Below, one piece after another: positions 10,400 to 18,350 of a stretch of DNA of 60,771 nt. Below the pieces are notes generated by a model. It was not told the origin of the DNA. It worked only from the letters and a program-made list of their open reading frames with translations, and made no database searches. This DNA comes from a virus. Within the stretch, counting starts at the first letter, position 1. Every line of letters starts with the position of its first letter. The DNA lies in the IMG/VR virus record IMGVR_UViG_3300024265_000051, positions 1 to 60,771 of that record, one strand, 5' to 3'. The position numbers and the translations under genes are program-made.

Positions 10400-10836
10400 G
10401 CATTCACCTTATTAGCCCTTTCGTCTTTATCTTCGAGCTGTATATCCAGAAAGCAACCTAGCTTCATATCAATGCCGTCCTTTTTTCTGTTGATAGATTT
10501 ATTTATTAAAATGGGTGTGGGATCTACTTCGAATATGATCTGGTAAACACATCCTCGTTGATCGCTATCCGTGTAGATCCATCCACACCACATATAATTT
10601 TTAATTAATGAGTCATCTTTTAAATACTCTCCAGTGCTTATCATTATGTCGCCCTTAAGATAAGGCGGGTCAACAATCTTGTTATAAGGAATGCAGAAAC
10701 TTTGGCCGAATCGGAAACCATGCAGCAAAATAGATGCGTTATGCGTTTCCTCATCGTACCAAATACGTCCGAAATTCTTATGCTTATTTTCTTCTAAGCA
10801 ACTTACTCTTTCGAATGCTATGCCTCCTATAAACAT
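10396..10836 (-). CDS. Hypothetical protein, 146 aa
   Basis: No recognised family. A mixed alpha/beta composition with many aromatic residues in the middle (Y-M-W-C-G-W-I-Y-T). The ATG at 10836 directly follows the stop of the nuclease gene at 10837, so translation is likely continuous. Function unknown. Confidence 0.55.
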   Translation of the reverse strand: MFIGGIAFERVSCLEENKHKNFGRIWYDEETHNASILLHGFRFGQSFCIPYNKIVDPPYLKGDIMISTGEYLKDDSLIKNYMWCGWIYTDSDQRGCVYQIIFEVDPTPILINKSINRKKDGIDMKLGCFLDIQLEDKDERANKVNA

Positions 10837-11628
10837 TTATACATCAAGCTCCATAGGGAAAAAGTTCTTTTGAATGCACCAGTTTCTATATAGATTTCTG
10901 AAATGCTCTTGCCAGTTTTCTATATTTTTATGCTCTAAGAAAATAACATCTCCGTGATCTCTGTCAGCTATTGCCTGCATAAGTCTTATAGGCTTGTCGG
11001 TGATCAGTGTTCCTGAGTACCCACCAAGCTGAGTCATCCAGCTATCGTAAGGCTTGAACTTCTGAGACTTACCCTTGAACGATGTAGTTTTTAGATCATA
11101 GAATATAATGTATTCTGGTGTCTCAAGATATATATCAGTAGTTCCTACGTAACCAATATGAACGCCGCCTACAGCCATTTCAGTTGCAAGCTCAGTTATA
11201 TCATGCTTCGAAAACTCCTTCTCGAAATAAGATATAATCTTCAGACCAACCGGATCATCAGGTTTTACTGTCCTGCCTGACTTAGCCCATGTATGGACAT
11301 GATCATGAAGTTCATTGCCTCTATTGGCTGTGTAGTCCCTGAACTCATTAGCTTTAGCCCTTATCATCTTCTTGTATTCAGAAACATCAATATCAATGTT
11401 AGGATTGCGGTCAAAGGGAAAAGCTATACAAGCCTTCAAATTCTGATCTACTATCCAGTCTAAAAGCTGTTCACCTTTAGCCATTGTATCAGCAATGATT
11501 GTCGTAACGCTAGGCAGAAAGCCTTGTTTACGAGCGTGGGCCAGCGTTGTCTTAACCATCTTCTTTCCATCAGCACTTTTGACTTCCGGAACCAACTCTA
11601 GTGTTTCTCTATCGTACCATCTTGACAT
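10837..11628 (-). CDS. RecB/Cas4-like PD-(D/E)XK exonuclease, 263 aa
   Basis: Motifs occur in the order expected for RecB-family nucleases: G-N-E-L-H-D-H-V-H at 104-112 (motif I His), Glu150, Gly-x-x-Asp at 162-165, Asp178-Leu-Lys180-Thr, and Q-L-G-G-Y starting at Gln200. These give the metal-binding D...D-x-K core plus the Q-x-x-x-Y helix. Length of about 260 aa is typical for phage members, which chew DNA ends for recombination. With the nearby Rad50/RecF-like ATPase and ssDNA-binding protein it could form a recombination set; this is inference from synteny. Overlaps the upstream gene by one base (TAATG type). Confidence 0.8.
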   Translation of the reverse strand: MSRWYDRETLELVPEVKSADGKKMVKTTLAHARKQGFLPSVTTIIADTMAKGEQLLDWIVDQNLKACIAFPFDRNPNIDIDVSEYKKMIRAKANEFRDYTANRGNELHDHVHTWAKSGRTVKPDDPVGLKIISYFEKEFSKHDITELATEMAVGGVHIGYVGTTDIYLETPEYIIFYDLKTTSFKGKSQKFKPYDSWMTQLGGYSGTLITDKPIRLMQAIADRDHGDVIFLEHKNIENWQEHFRNLYRNWCIQKNFFPMELDV

Positions 11629-11954
11629 TATTTCTTCTCCTGTTTCTTTTTAGGTTTTGTAGCGCAAGCTTTACAGTAGTACACTTCCCTTATTCTTTCT
11701 TCTCTTATTTTCCTAATGATAATGTAAAAAGCAAGAAATTCTACTTCCTCTATGACACTTTCACCTTTTACAGCGTAAGGACTAAGAATAGCACACCCGC
11801 ATTCTTCACATGTAACTAAAATTTCACATGGAGTATGTTTTGTTTCTTCTAAAAGAGAAATGTCATTACTATTAATTTTTACTTCTCGCATAATGAACAC
11901 TGCTGTAGAAATAAAAATTATAAGTAAAAAAATATTAATTATTAGCTTCATCAT
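11628..11954 (-). CDS. Membrane-anchored zinc-ribbon protein, 108 aa
   Basis: Residues about 5-22 are a hydrophobic helix (L-I-I-N-I-F-L-L-I-I-F-I). After it come two Cys pairs, C-E-E-C-G-C and C-K-A-C, separated by about 40 residues, as in a split zinc ribbon. The C-terminus is very basic. Likely an inner-membrane anchored cytoplasmic zinc protein. AAGGAG precedes the ATG. One of many small zinc proteins in this block; function unknown. Confidence 0.6.
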   Translation of the reverse strand: MMKLIINIFLLIIFISTAVFIMREVKINSNDISLLEETKHTPCEILVTCEECGCAILSPYAVKGESVIEEVEFLAFYIIIRKIREERIREVYYCKACATKPKKKQEKK

Positions 11955-11971
11955 TATCTTTTTCTCCTTAT

Positions 11972-12190
11972 TTACGGCACCATTGGAATATCAACATCAG
12001 GAGATATATCAGCTCCCCCTGTGGTTGCGTTATCGGCCCATGCTTCGCCTTCGCCTACGTTTATAGGCTGGCTTGACCTGTTGTTAAGCAGATTAAGCGA
12101 TAGAGTCAACGAACAGCCAGAACTAAGTATTAATCCTGCTGCTATTATTGATGTTAATGCTAGCGTTATTGCTGTTAATGTCTTTTTCAT
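11972..12190 (-). CDS. Putative small lipoprotein, 72 aa
   Basis: Starts M-K-K-T-L-T, followed by a hydrophobic stretch and L-S-S-G-C, a near-consensus lipobox with Cys at residue 26. The mature part is short (46 aa), ending acidic and Pro-rich. Export and lipid attachment are predicted. Its ATG overlaps the TGA of the next exported protein by 4 bases, so two envelope-directed products are made together. It might be a spanin-like or host-envelope protein, but no such family is recognised. Confidence 0.6.
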   Translation of the reverse strand: MKKTLTAITLALTSIIAAGLILSSGCSLTLSLNLLNNRSSQPINVGEGEAWADNATTGGADISPDVDIPMVP

Positions 12191-12705
12191 TTATCACTTC
12201 CTTTCTTGGTAGTTTCCACCGTAACGACAGTATTCGTCTTTCGCTCCATTCCAACCGTGTCCACCGTCGTAATCTTCTTGTGAGGATACTTATACTCAAC
12301 AAAAGAAGTCACAACCTCGCCGTCCTTATAAATCTCGGTGGTCAATTTCATCTGCTCGCCCGTTATCCAGGTACTAGATTTGGGGTAGTCTGATATATGC
12401 TTCTTAGTGCATTTCGGGCATTTGTGCTCATGCCATCCGATATAGGAGATCCTATTTGTCATACCATTTGTCGCATAGAACCTAAAACCTCCCCTAGCGG
12501 AAAAGAACACCCTCTCTTCAACCCTCCCAGCCTCATAATTACTCATGCACTGATCCCATGAAGCCTCGACAACCTCTTCTTTTTCGATATACCCCACAGC
12601 AGGTTCAAGCTTTACAACCTTCTTCCTGCCAAACCAGCTACCAGCCTCAGCACCTACAGCAATCACCACACATAACACCAACAACATAACTTTCCTATTT
12701 CTCAT
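12187..12705 (-). CDS. Secreted hypothetical protein, 172 aa
   Basis: N-terminus M-R-N-R-K followed by V-M-L-L-V-L-C-V-V-I-A-V-G-A-E-A, with A-E-A as a good signal-peptidase site near residue 21. The mature protein has a C-P-K-C pair (H-K-C-P-K-C-T-K-K-H), a possible zinc site, and a Thr/Val-rich C-terminal strand region. Predicted periplasmic or outer-envelope. Coupled to the small lipoprotein gene downstream. The leader carries the RNA structure at 12727-12869. Role unknown; exported early phage proteins can alter host envelope or exclude other phages, which is inference here. Confidence 0.6.
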   Translation of the reverse strand: MRNRKVMLLVLCVVIAVGAEAGSWFGRKKVVKLEPAVGYIEKEEVVEASWDQCMSNYEAGRVEERVFFSARGGFRFYATNGMTNRISYIGWHEHKCPKCTKKHISDYPKSSTWITGEQMKLTTEIYKDGEVVTSFVEYKYPHKKITTVDTVGMERKTNTVVTVETTKKGSDK

Positions 12706-12726
12706 CGTCTTTCCTTTTTTAAATTA

Positions 12727-12869
12727 AAGCAACGGGCAGGTATAGCCTTTGATATTATCTCACTCTTCCCCTGCTTTTTAACGGGTAGATCAATGCTCTC
12801 TGCTTTCACAGTTCTTGATGAGCTAGCTAGCCGCTTATCGTTCAGTTGAATACAAGTCCACCGTTGCTT
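12727..12869 (-). ncRNA. Structured leader/ncRNA candidate in the 170-base gap
   Basis: The gap 12706-12875 has no ORF with a ribosome site. It is closed by a perfect 9-bp inverted repeat, AAGCAACGG (12727-12735) with CCGTTGCTT (12861-12869). Inside, GCAGG pairs with CCTGC and there is a GCTAGCTAGC palindrome. On the minus strand the structure ends about 20 bases before the ATG of the secreted protein, so it could be a leader element or a processed RNA. No known RNA family is recognised. Confidence 0.4.
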
Positions 12870-12875
12870 GCTGTG

Positions 12876-14141
12876 TTAGCTCTTAATTTCTCCGTCTTCT
12901 ATTACTACGCTTGTTTCTGATCCAGTAGAAACGCGTTCCATCCATACTTGCATACCGCTCTCGTTAGCCATTTGAGCTACCATGCGGAGGCTTTGATTAT
13001 CAAGTAGCGATCCATCCCTTATAAGCAGGATCTTCAACTGAGGATTCAAAGCCACACCCATAGCTATGCTTATCCTGAGTTGTTCAGCACTTGAGCATTG
13101 ATCAAAAGGAATGTTGTTGAATACAACGCCATCATCACTAAGCCCCAGGCCGTCTACAGGCATAGGTGCATCGTGAATTATCATGGCCTTCTCTTTGTCA
13201 ATGTTTTTGATTTCAGCGTCGATAACAGAATGTTCTTTTGTTTTTTCGTCCATCTCAGTCATTAGCCTTGAGATTTCGTTATTCTGTTGTATCTTGGTGT
13301 TGGTTTCATGAGCGTTATTAATTTGATTTTCTATCTCTGAATTATCAGGCATTACAAAGGCATCGTTGATTGCCTTTATTTTCGCTCCTTCACTCATCAT
13401 CTCTTCAGACTGCTTGCGAAGTGTAAGAATCCTTTCTTCAAACTCTGATATTTCATCCATTGTCGATGTGTATGATTCAGCAAGTGCTTCACATTCATCA
13501 AGATTTGATCTGTGCTCAGATATTGCATCGTTATTGCTGCTCAGAGATTCCATCAATTCAGAGACGTTGACAGGATCTTTTGGAATGCCGTCAAAATGTT
13601 CCATCCCTGAAAGCCTTGCGTTTATGGAATCCACTTCTTTCTTTATGAATTTCCTGTTTTCTTTCTTGCTCTTCTGGTCTGCATTCATTTTAGTGAAATC
13701 AATGCCCACAAGCTTAGTCAATGTAGCATTTTGATTTGTATCACTCATATTCGAAAACCTAAGAGGATCGAAAGTCAGTTCCCCTGTTAGTCTGTCGAGT
13801 ATGCCCTGAGGAGATGACAGTATCATGCCATTCTCTTTATCTGTTACAACAAGCTTACTGCCTGCCGGTGTAAACTTTCTGCTGATAACCAAGCTTTCTG
13901 TTTCTATGACTACGTAACCCTCATCCTCTCCGTTCCTTAAAGGCTTAGAAGGTATACTCTTTCCTCCGTTTAAAGCGTATTCAATGCTATCGAGAATACT
14001 TGATTTACCAGCTCCGTTGTCGCCGCCTATAACAATCATATTGCCATCGGGCTCAATCCTGATAGCCTTTATCCTTTTGATATTAGAGGCTTCTAAGGAT
14101 ATTATTTTTGTGTTTACTTTGTCTTCCATTAATTCTGACAT
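12876..14141 (-). CDS. Rad50/RecF-like AAA ATPase, 421 aa
   Basis: Walker A G-G-D-N-G-A-G-K-S at 39-47 follows an N-terminal I-x-x-I-x-x-I-R-I strand pattern typical of SMC/Rad50/RecF ATPases. A central region of about 200 residues (about 150-330) is coiled-coil-like and rich in Glu, Asn and Met. A signature-like S-S-A-E-Q-L-R-I-S segment and a Walker B-like I-L-L-I-R-D-G at 371-377 follow; the usual Asp-Glu pair is Arg-Asp here, which is a little unusual. ATP hydrolysis in DNA-end processing is expected, with the RecB-like nuclease as a candidate partner. GGAG nine bases upstream supports the start. Confidence 0.75.
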   Translation of the reverse strand: MSELMEDKVNTKIISLEASNIKRIKAIRIEPDGNMIVIGGDNGAGKSSILDSIEYALNGGKSIPSKPLRNGEDEGYVVIETESLVISRKFTPAGSKLVVTDKENGMILSSPQGILDRLTGELTFDPLRFSNMSDTNQNATLTKLVGIDFTKMNADQKSKKENRKFIKKEVDSINARLSGMEHFDGIPKDPVNVSELMESLSSNNDAISEHRSNLDECEALAESYTSTMDEISEFEERILTLRKQSEEMMSEGAKIKAINDAFVMPDNSEIENQINNAHETNTKIQQNNEISRLMTEMDEKTKEHSVIDAEIKNIDKEKAMIIHDAPMPVDGLGLSDDGVVFNNIPFDQCSSAEQLRISIAMGVALNPQLKILLIRDGSLLDNQSLRMVAQMANESGMQVWMERVSTGSETSVVIEDGEIKS

Positions 14142-14155
14142 TACAACTCCTGTTT

Positions 14156-14241
14156 TGGTACGGTTGCCCGGATTTGAACCGGCCTTCAGGTTACATTTTA
14201 TTAGCTAGCTCCTGCGTGCTGCCTGGCTACACTACAACCGT
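14156..14241 (-). tRNA. tRNA-like gene with abnormal anticodon arm, CCA encoded
   Basis: On the minus strand a perfect 7-bp acceptor stem (ACGGTTG with CAACCGT) is followed by A-CCA. The D arm GTGT/GCAC has a GG-containing loop. A T arm with TTCAAAT loop is closed by CCGG/CCGG. The anticodon region is odd: only CAGG/CCTG pairs, leaving a 20-nt loop instead of 7. I therefore cannot assign an anticodon. It may be a tRNA with an insertion, a degenerate tRNA, or a tRNA-like RNA with another role. It sits between the ATPase gene and a small ORF. Confidence 0.65.
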
Positions 14242-14248
14242 AATCATA

Positions 14249-14518
14249 TTAACTGAATTTTGCTATTTTTTGAACTACCCTTGTGATCGGTACGTTAAGG
14301 CGTGCTGCATATACAGTTCCTAACATATCGTTTTCATTCATGTATTCTTTGACATCTTTTGATGTTCTTATTGCTTCGTTTTCTGAAGCAATCCTTACAT
14401 ACACTTCATCGTATTCTACGTCATCAATTACAATTTTCTGATCTGCACATTTCATAAGAATGGCACATGTTCCGCGTTTCTTTTTAACTGCGCTTTCTCT
14501 CCTGTCTTCTGTTGTCAT
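14249..14518 (-). CDS. Hypothetical protein, 89 aa
   Basis: No family recognised. Basic N-terminus, then strand-rich segments ending in a short helix. Its ATG overlaps the stop of the ssDNA-binding-like gene (TAATG) and an AAGGAG lies inside that gene end, so translation is coupled; a link with the ssDNA-binding protein is possible. Confidence 0.55.
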   Translation of the reverse strand: MTTEDRRESAVKKKRGTCAILMKCADQKIVIDDVEYDEVYVRIASENEAIRTSKDVKEYMNENDMLGTVYAARLNVPITRVVQKIAKFS

Positions 14519-15294
14519 TATGCTCCTTTGCTGAATAGTTCTTGATTTATACGAGATGCGAATGTATTGCTATCTGCGTTACATTGATTCCATACGTCAA
14601 TAAGGAAATCATTTTGCATTTTACCTGTAGCAACTCTTTGAGCAAGGCCGGTCTTTGACAGACAATCATTAATAGCAATCATTAATGTGTTCTGCATATT
14701 GTTATTATTCGTTCCGCCTTGATTACCTTGCTGCTGAACATTAACTACTTCTGCCTTCAAGTGTTCGTGTGTTGCTGCTATGTACAGTGTTGCTGCCAGT
14801 TTCTGAGCTATATCATCATTTTCAGAAAGCTCAGTGTTACAGAAGATCCAACAGTCTTGAAGCAATGCCTTCAGATCTTCCAAGCTATAGCTGTTGCTAG
14901 TCTGTGGTTGAAACTGAGTTGTAGCAGGCGGTGTGAAGGGTGGAGGCTGTTGAGTGTTATTCTGAGGCGGCTGTTGATAGCCTTGAGTGTTATTCTGTTG
15001 ATTGCCTTGTTGCTGATCGTTAGCGTACATTTCTCTAGGCACTTTGTAAGTAGTTGTATTTTGAAATACATCTATTTCGGCAGGAAAATCTTTCAATTGT
15101 CCTGATTTAATCCATCCAGCAGCTTTGCCGCTCAATGTCTTCACAAGAAAATGATCTACAGAGCTACCGTTAATAAAACCCTCGCAATCGAATTCCCATA
15201 CACTGTAATCTTTGCCCGACTGCTTAGCTGTGTGAGTTTCTCCGTCTTTGTTCACTCTGTTAATTCTATTTATTTGTACATTCGCTCTATCCAT
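14518..15294 (-). CDS. Putative ssDNA-binding protein with OB-like fold and Gln/Asn-rich linker, 258 aa
   Basis: I place the start at the internal ATG 15294 (M-D-R-A-N-V-Q) because AAAGGAG lies five bases before it; the longer frame has no site. The N-terminal 85 residues (V-W-E-F-D-C-E-G-F-I-N-G, then V-K-T-L-S-G-K-A-A-G-W-I-K) look like a phage OB-fold ssDNA-binding domain. A low-complexity Gln/Asn/Pro linker follows (about 90-140), then a helical C-terminal domain. Position next to DnaB and its own promoter (15321-15349) support a replication role. It could instead be a recombination mediator. Confidence 0.5.
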   Translation of the reverse strand: MDRANVQINRINRVNKDGETHTAKQSGKDYSVWEFDCEGFINGSSVDHFLVKTLSGKAAGWIKSGQLKDFPAEIDVFQNTTTYKVPREMYANDQQQGNQQNNTQGYQQPPQNNTQQPPPFTPPATTQFQPQTSNSYSLEDLKALLQDCWIFCNTELSENDDIAQKLAATLYIAATHEHLKAEVVNVQQQGNQGGTNNNNMQNTLMIAINDCLSKTGLAQRVATGKMQNDFLIDVWNQCNADSNTFASRINQELFSKGA

Positions 15295-15320
15295 TAGAAC
15301 TCCTTTGTTTAATTTCACAT

Positions 15321-15349
15321 AATTTAAGCTATTGTTTCTACAATGTCAA
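15321..15349 (-). promoter_or_regulatory. Sigma70-type promoter, minus strand
   Basis: Minus strand reads TTGACA (complement of 15344-15349), a 17-base spacer, then TAAATT (complement of 15321-15326). Predicted start is near 15314, about 20 bases before the SSB-like ATG. It would give this protein its own supply beyond read-through from upstream genes. Confidence 0.6.
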
Positions 15350-15355
15350 TACTAT

Positions 15356-16723
15356 TTATCTATTTTTCTCTATCTCAATTATTGTCCTCCTTTGGTCGCC
15401 TTGGTTTCTGCTCATAAACCTATGATATCTAGGTTCGTATGAAAGATTTATTACTCCTGTAGGACCGTTCCTGGCCTTATCTAAATTAAGTCCCATATCC
15501 CATACAGGATACTTAAATGTAAAATGTTCTGTAGGCATATCAGGCTCTTTACCTATAAGAATTACAATGTCAGCATTGTTCTCTATGTCGCCGGATTCTT
15601 TGAGGGCTTCTTTATTAGGTAAAGCAGGTGTAACATCAGAAGTTTTTTCGCCATATCTTGATAACTGACTCAATAAGAATGTAGTCATGTCATGCCTCTT
15701 TCCAAGACTTTTAATTTTTTTAGAATGCTCTCCTATTACTACTCTGTAGTTTTGTTTATACTCTTCTTTGGTCATAGCTATTTGCTGAAGAAAATCCATT
15801 CCAAAAGCTTTGCAATCGTATTTAAGAGCGCATATCATTCCGAAAAACATGATATCATTTATGTTAGCGTCAGGATTATCATTTATATATATAGGTAAGC
15901 TGTTGAGAATCTCGTATGCTGCATCAATATCATCTGCTTCTTTCTGCGTCCAATACGGCATTCTCATTCTAAAAGTATTTACTTTTGCTATGTGGCTAGC
16001 CATTCGTTCTCTTAGCAGGAACTCGCTCATGTCAGTTTCAAATATCCCGATAGGAACATTATTTTTCCATGACTGGGGAAGCATTTCACATATCATAGCA
16101 TCTGTTTTACCATTACTACTTTTCCCTGCTATAACAACGTTGTCTTGAGGAAGCCAAGATCCAACTAAATCTTTAAGCCCTTCAGTGAAAACTTCAAGCC
16201 CTACTATGCCTTCAGTTTTAGCCTTGTTTCTTCTTTCGATATGCTCTAGATGGTAATCTTCAGGAGATTGTTTTTCAGGGGCTAATTCTCTAAGAGCTTC
16301 ATTAACTATTGTTGCCAGTATTTCATCAGCATCAAAATCTTTAGAGTCTATCATGTCAGAAGTTTTGTTTATTAATCCCCTTGCTCTCCTGAACTTTTCG
16401 CATTTTTGGAGAGTTTCTATATAAGTATCTATGTATTGAATACTTACAACTGAATCAACACAGCGATCCAAATAAGTCCTTCCTACTTTTTCAAGCTGGT
16501 TGTTGTCTTCAAGGATATCGGCTATCATTATTATATCTACAGGTTTCCCGGTCTTAAATCTTTTAAGCAATGTTTCCCACAGTATTATATGTTTTGGAAT
16601 AAAGAAATGTTCAGAGCATAAATTATGTTCCAGGCAATTACTTATCATTAGATCGGAATTCGTTGATAAACAACAGCCAAGAACAAATTTTTCAGCTTCT
16701 TCTGAAAACCTTATACTACTCAT
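15356..16723 (-). CDS. dnaB: Replicative DNA helicase, DnaB family, 455 aa
   Basis: The N-terminal 90 residues match the DnaB N domain (S-E-E-A-E-K-x-V-L-G, P-V-D-I-I-M-I-A-D). The RecA-like motor has Walker A G-K-S-S-N-G-K-T at 200-207, then a Walker B region and L-L-S-Q-L-S-R before a polar loop. It unwinds DNA ahead of the replication fork as a hexamer. The displayed longer frame begins at TTG; ATG at 16723 is the better start. It overlaps a 50-aa gene by 8 bases. The phage encodes helicase but no visible polymerase, so host polymerase III is probably recruited. Confidence 0.9.
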   Translation of the reverse strand: MSSIRFSEEAEKFVLGCCLSTNSDLMISNCLEHNLCSEHFFIPKHIILWETLLKRFKTGKPVDIIMIADILEDNNQLEKVGRTYLDRCVDSVVSIQYIDTYIETLQKCEKFRRARGLINKTSDMIDSKDFDADEILATIVNEALRELAPEKQSPEDYHLEHIERRNKAKTEGIVGLEVFTEGLKDLVGSWLPQDNVVIAGKSSNGKTDAMICEMLPQSWKNNVPIGIFETDMSEFLLRERMASHIAKVNTFRMRMPYWTQKEADDIDAAYEILNSLPIYINDNPDANINDIMFFGMICALKYDCKAFGMDFLQQIAMTKEEYKQNYRVVIGEHSKKIKSLGKRHDMTTFLLSQLSRYGEKTSDVTPALPNKEALKESGDIENNADIVILIGKEPDMPTEHFTFKYPVWDMGLNLDKARNGPTGVINLSYEPRYHRFMSRNQGDQRRTIIEIEKNR

Positions 16724-16868
16724 CAATTATCCCACCATATATTTCCAAAGCCCTATTGATTATACGCTGCAACCATTCGCCATTAACTCTTTCCGTCAGA
16801 CGTAGCTCAAACTTGTCATGCAGCATTCTGTCCGGCTCGTCTACAGGCTTTACATCTGCTTTAATCAT
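16716..16868 (-). CDS. Small hypothetical protein, 50 aa
   Basis: Short gene read between DnaB and a zinc protein. It begins M-I-K-A-D-V-K-P and ends in a helical R-I-I-N-R-A-L-E-I-Y segment. A GAGGAGCAGGG site is upstream. It overlaps the zinc-protein gene before it and DnaB after it, so it belongs to the string. A role with DnaB (loader-like or regulatory) is only suggested by position. Confidence 0.6.
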   Translation of the reverse strand: MIKADVKPVDEPDRMLHDKFELRLTERVNGEWLQRIINRALEIYGGIIDE

Positions 16869-17175
16869 TTCCCTGCTCCTCATCAAGCCCGTTGCTGCCT
16901 TTCTGCCTAATCTGCATTAAAGAACCATCATCGTAAGCCGCCCACCAACAGCGGCAACCCTCACAGATATAACCGTCAATATCGGATACCATTATATCAT
17001 CACATCCGCATTCTGGACATTCGTTGTGAAAGTTCTTGCTTGTGCTTTTCTTACGCATCGGTTGCGAATCTTTAGTGCAACAAGTATCGCAAATGCAATT
17101 CGGGAACTGACAAGAATCATGCAAGCATGTCTTGCACTGTCCTGCAAATGACCCTTCGGTTTTAATCGGTTTCAA
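16861..17175 (-). CDS. Cysteine-rich double zinc-finger protein, 104 aa
   Basis: About thirteen cysteines. An N-terminal cluster (C-K-T-C-L-H-D-S-C, then C-I-C-D-T-C-C) is followed by a basic hinge and a clean zinc ribbon C-P-E-C-G-C-D / Y-I-C-E-G-C, then aromatic W-W. Resembles phage or host zinc-ribbon adaptors; partner unknown. Overlaps the downstream 50-aa gene by 8 bases. Confidence 0.6.
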   Translation of the reverse strand: MKPIKTEGSFAGQCKTCLHDSCQFPNCICDTCCTKDSQPMRKKSTSKNFHNECPECGCDDIMVSDIDGYICEGCRCWWAAYDDGSLMQIRQKGSNGLDEEQGND

Positions 17176-17193
17176 TTTGACCTCCTTTTGTCG

Positions 17194-17445
17194 TTAGTCA
17201 TCCTTTACCGGCTCCTGGCTTCCGCGACGATAAGCTAATTCCGTTTTGCCAATAACCGATTGAATGACTGAAAAAATCTGTCCTATCAAACCAATGGCAC
17301 CGTCACTCTCGCCACACAATATTCCTTTTACACCGTCTGGAACTTTAGGGTTTTGTCTGACCCACGTCCTGAGGGCTATCTGAATCATCGTTGGAGTTAA
17401 GCTACCGTCCGATAAATCAGAAACAAGCTGGTCGAATTTATTCAT
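17194..17445 (-). CDS. Hypothetical protein, 83 aa
   Basis: ATG at 17445 is preferred over an upstream GTG because AAAGGT precedes it and it overlaps the stop of the gene before it by 8 bases. Helical protein with a Gly/Ile-rich middle segment (G-L-I-G-Q-I-F-S-V-I-Q) that might be weakly membrane-active or part of a helix bundle. Function unknown. Confidence 0.5.
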   Translation of the reverse strand: MNKFDQLVSDLSDGSLTPTMIQIALRTWVRQNPKVPDGVKGILCGESDGAIGLIGQIFSVIQSVIGKTELAYRRGSQEPVKDD

Positions 17446-17710
17446 CTTTGGCACCTTTACTTGTCGTTAGTCGTCCAAACCGTTGATTCATCTGTTCTGG
17501 CGACAGGATTGTTGCCTTTAGAATACCGCCTTGCTGTCCGCAGTGAATGCAATTGCCGCCATCTTCTTCGTATACACACTGGCACGATTTATGTCTCAGT
17601 TTTTCATCAAACTTCTTTTGCTCTTGCTGGCATGAATAACATACCCTCTCGTGCACGCTCATGCTCTTACCGCAAGGTATTCCGTTCCATCCTGGACATA
17701 GATTACTCAT
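17438..17710 (-). CDS. Zinc-ribbon-type protein, 90 aa
   Basis: Cysteines occur as C-P-G-W-N-G-I-P-C-G-K near the start, C-Y-S-C at about residue 24, and C-x-C plus C-I-H-C-G in the middle, enough for two zinc sites. The C-terminal part is helical. Coupled to the gene after it. Function unknown; one of the block's many zinc proteins. Confidence 0.55.
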   Translation of the reverse strand: MSNLCPGWNGIPCGKSMSVHERVCYSCQQEQKKFDEKLRHKSCQCVYEEDGGNCIHCGQQGGILKATILSPEQMNQRFGRLTTSKGAKDE

Positions 17711-17716
17711 TATTAT

Positions 17717-17992
17717 TCAAGCCTCCTCTGTAGTTTGCGGGAGATTACCTGTCTCCGCAAAATGCGTAAGTACCGGCAAAAGGTCTTTCACCATGTCCTG
17801 TGTTAAATGCATTCTCGTGGTCAGGCTGACGCCATCTGGTAGCCCGTTGTGCATTGCCATTGATTCGCTCATTTCTTGCCTTTCTATTTTAATTGTTTCC
17901 GCATCCTTCTCTGCCCTTGCACAAGCATCACACTTGCCTTTAGTCTTCAGCCGTTTCCCTCCGCATCTGTGGCAATAGCTGTAGTCAGTCAT
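17717..17992 (-). CDS. Zinc-ribbon protein with helical tail, 91 aa
   Basis: N-terminal C-H-R-C-G-G-K-R followed by C-D-A-C-A-R makes a compact four-Cys zinc ribbon within 25 residues, then a charged helix and a C-terminal region ending T-T-E-E-A. The same T-T-E-E-A ending occurs in the protein at 19966-20151. Function unknown. Confidence 0.6.
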   Translation of the reverse strand: MTDYSYCHRCGGKRLKTKGKCDACARAEKDAETIKIERQEMSESMAMHNGLPDGVSLTTRMHLTQDMVKDLLPVLTHFAETGNLPQTTEEA

Positions 17993-17996
17993 TTGA

Positions 17997-18302
17997 TCAC
18001 TTGCCCCATTTGGGTTGATGATATCTTGCTGGTTGCCTCCATGTTATATCTCTCGGAAAATGATTGTAAAACCAGTTCCATTTCCACCACCGTCTATCTT
18101 CCTGCCAGAGAACCCATTTCGCCCAGTCTTGTTGAGGCCCACCAAGTACAGGGTATTCCAGCCCCCACGAAATACACCAGCGAAGACAAGACCAGCGATA
18201 TAACGATGCTTGGAATTTCCAAATCTGGATATAGATAGCATACGGTGGATGACCTATACGTGGATGTTGGCACATAGTAAACATAAACTTCCTATATTTC
18301 AT
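17997..18302 (-). CDS. Trp-rich hypothetical protein, 101 aa
   Basis: Unusually rich in Trp and aromatic residues (for example R-R-W-W-K-W-N-W-F-Y-N and F-P-R-D-I-T-W), basic, with several Pro. An AAAGGGT site lies just before the ATG. Another 65-aa frame overlaps it and cannot be fully excluded, but this frame fits the gap between neighbours exactly. Function unknown. Confidence 0.45.
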   Translation of the reverse strand: MKYRKFMFTMCQHPRIGHPPYAIYIQIWKFQASLYRWSCLRWCISWGLEYPVLGGPQQDWAKWVLWQEDRRWWKWNWFYNHFPRDITWRQPARYHQPKWGK

Positions 18303-18331
18303 TTTACCCTTTCTGTTAGTTGTTAAATTGG

Positions 18332-18350
18332 GGCCGGACTCTCACCGGCC
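18332..18350. terminator. GC-rich hairpin between minus-strand genes
   Basis: GGCCGG (18332-18337) and CCGGCC (18345-18350) form a perfect 6-bp stem with a 7-base loop, in the short gap between two minus-strand genes. It lacks a clear T tract on the minus strand, so it may be a pause, processing or stability element rather than a full terminator. Confidence 0.35.

Noticed and set aside
12783-12860. Possible hammerhead ribozyme in the 12.8-kb leader
   Set aside because: The CUGANGA core is missing.
18044-18241. 65-aa minus-strand frame overlapping the Trp-rich gene
   Set aside because: The 101-aa frame fits the gap exactly and has a ribosome site; the 65-aa frame has neither.
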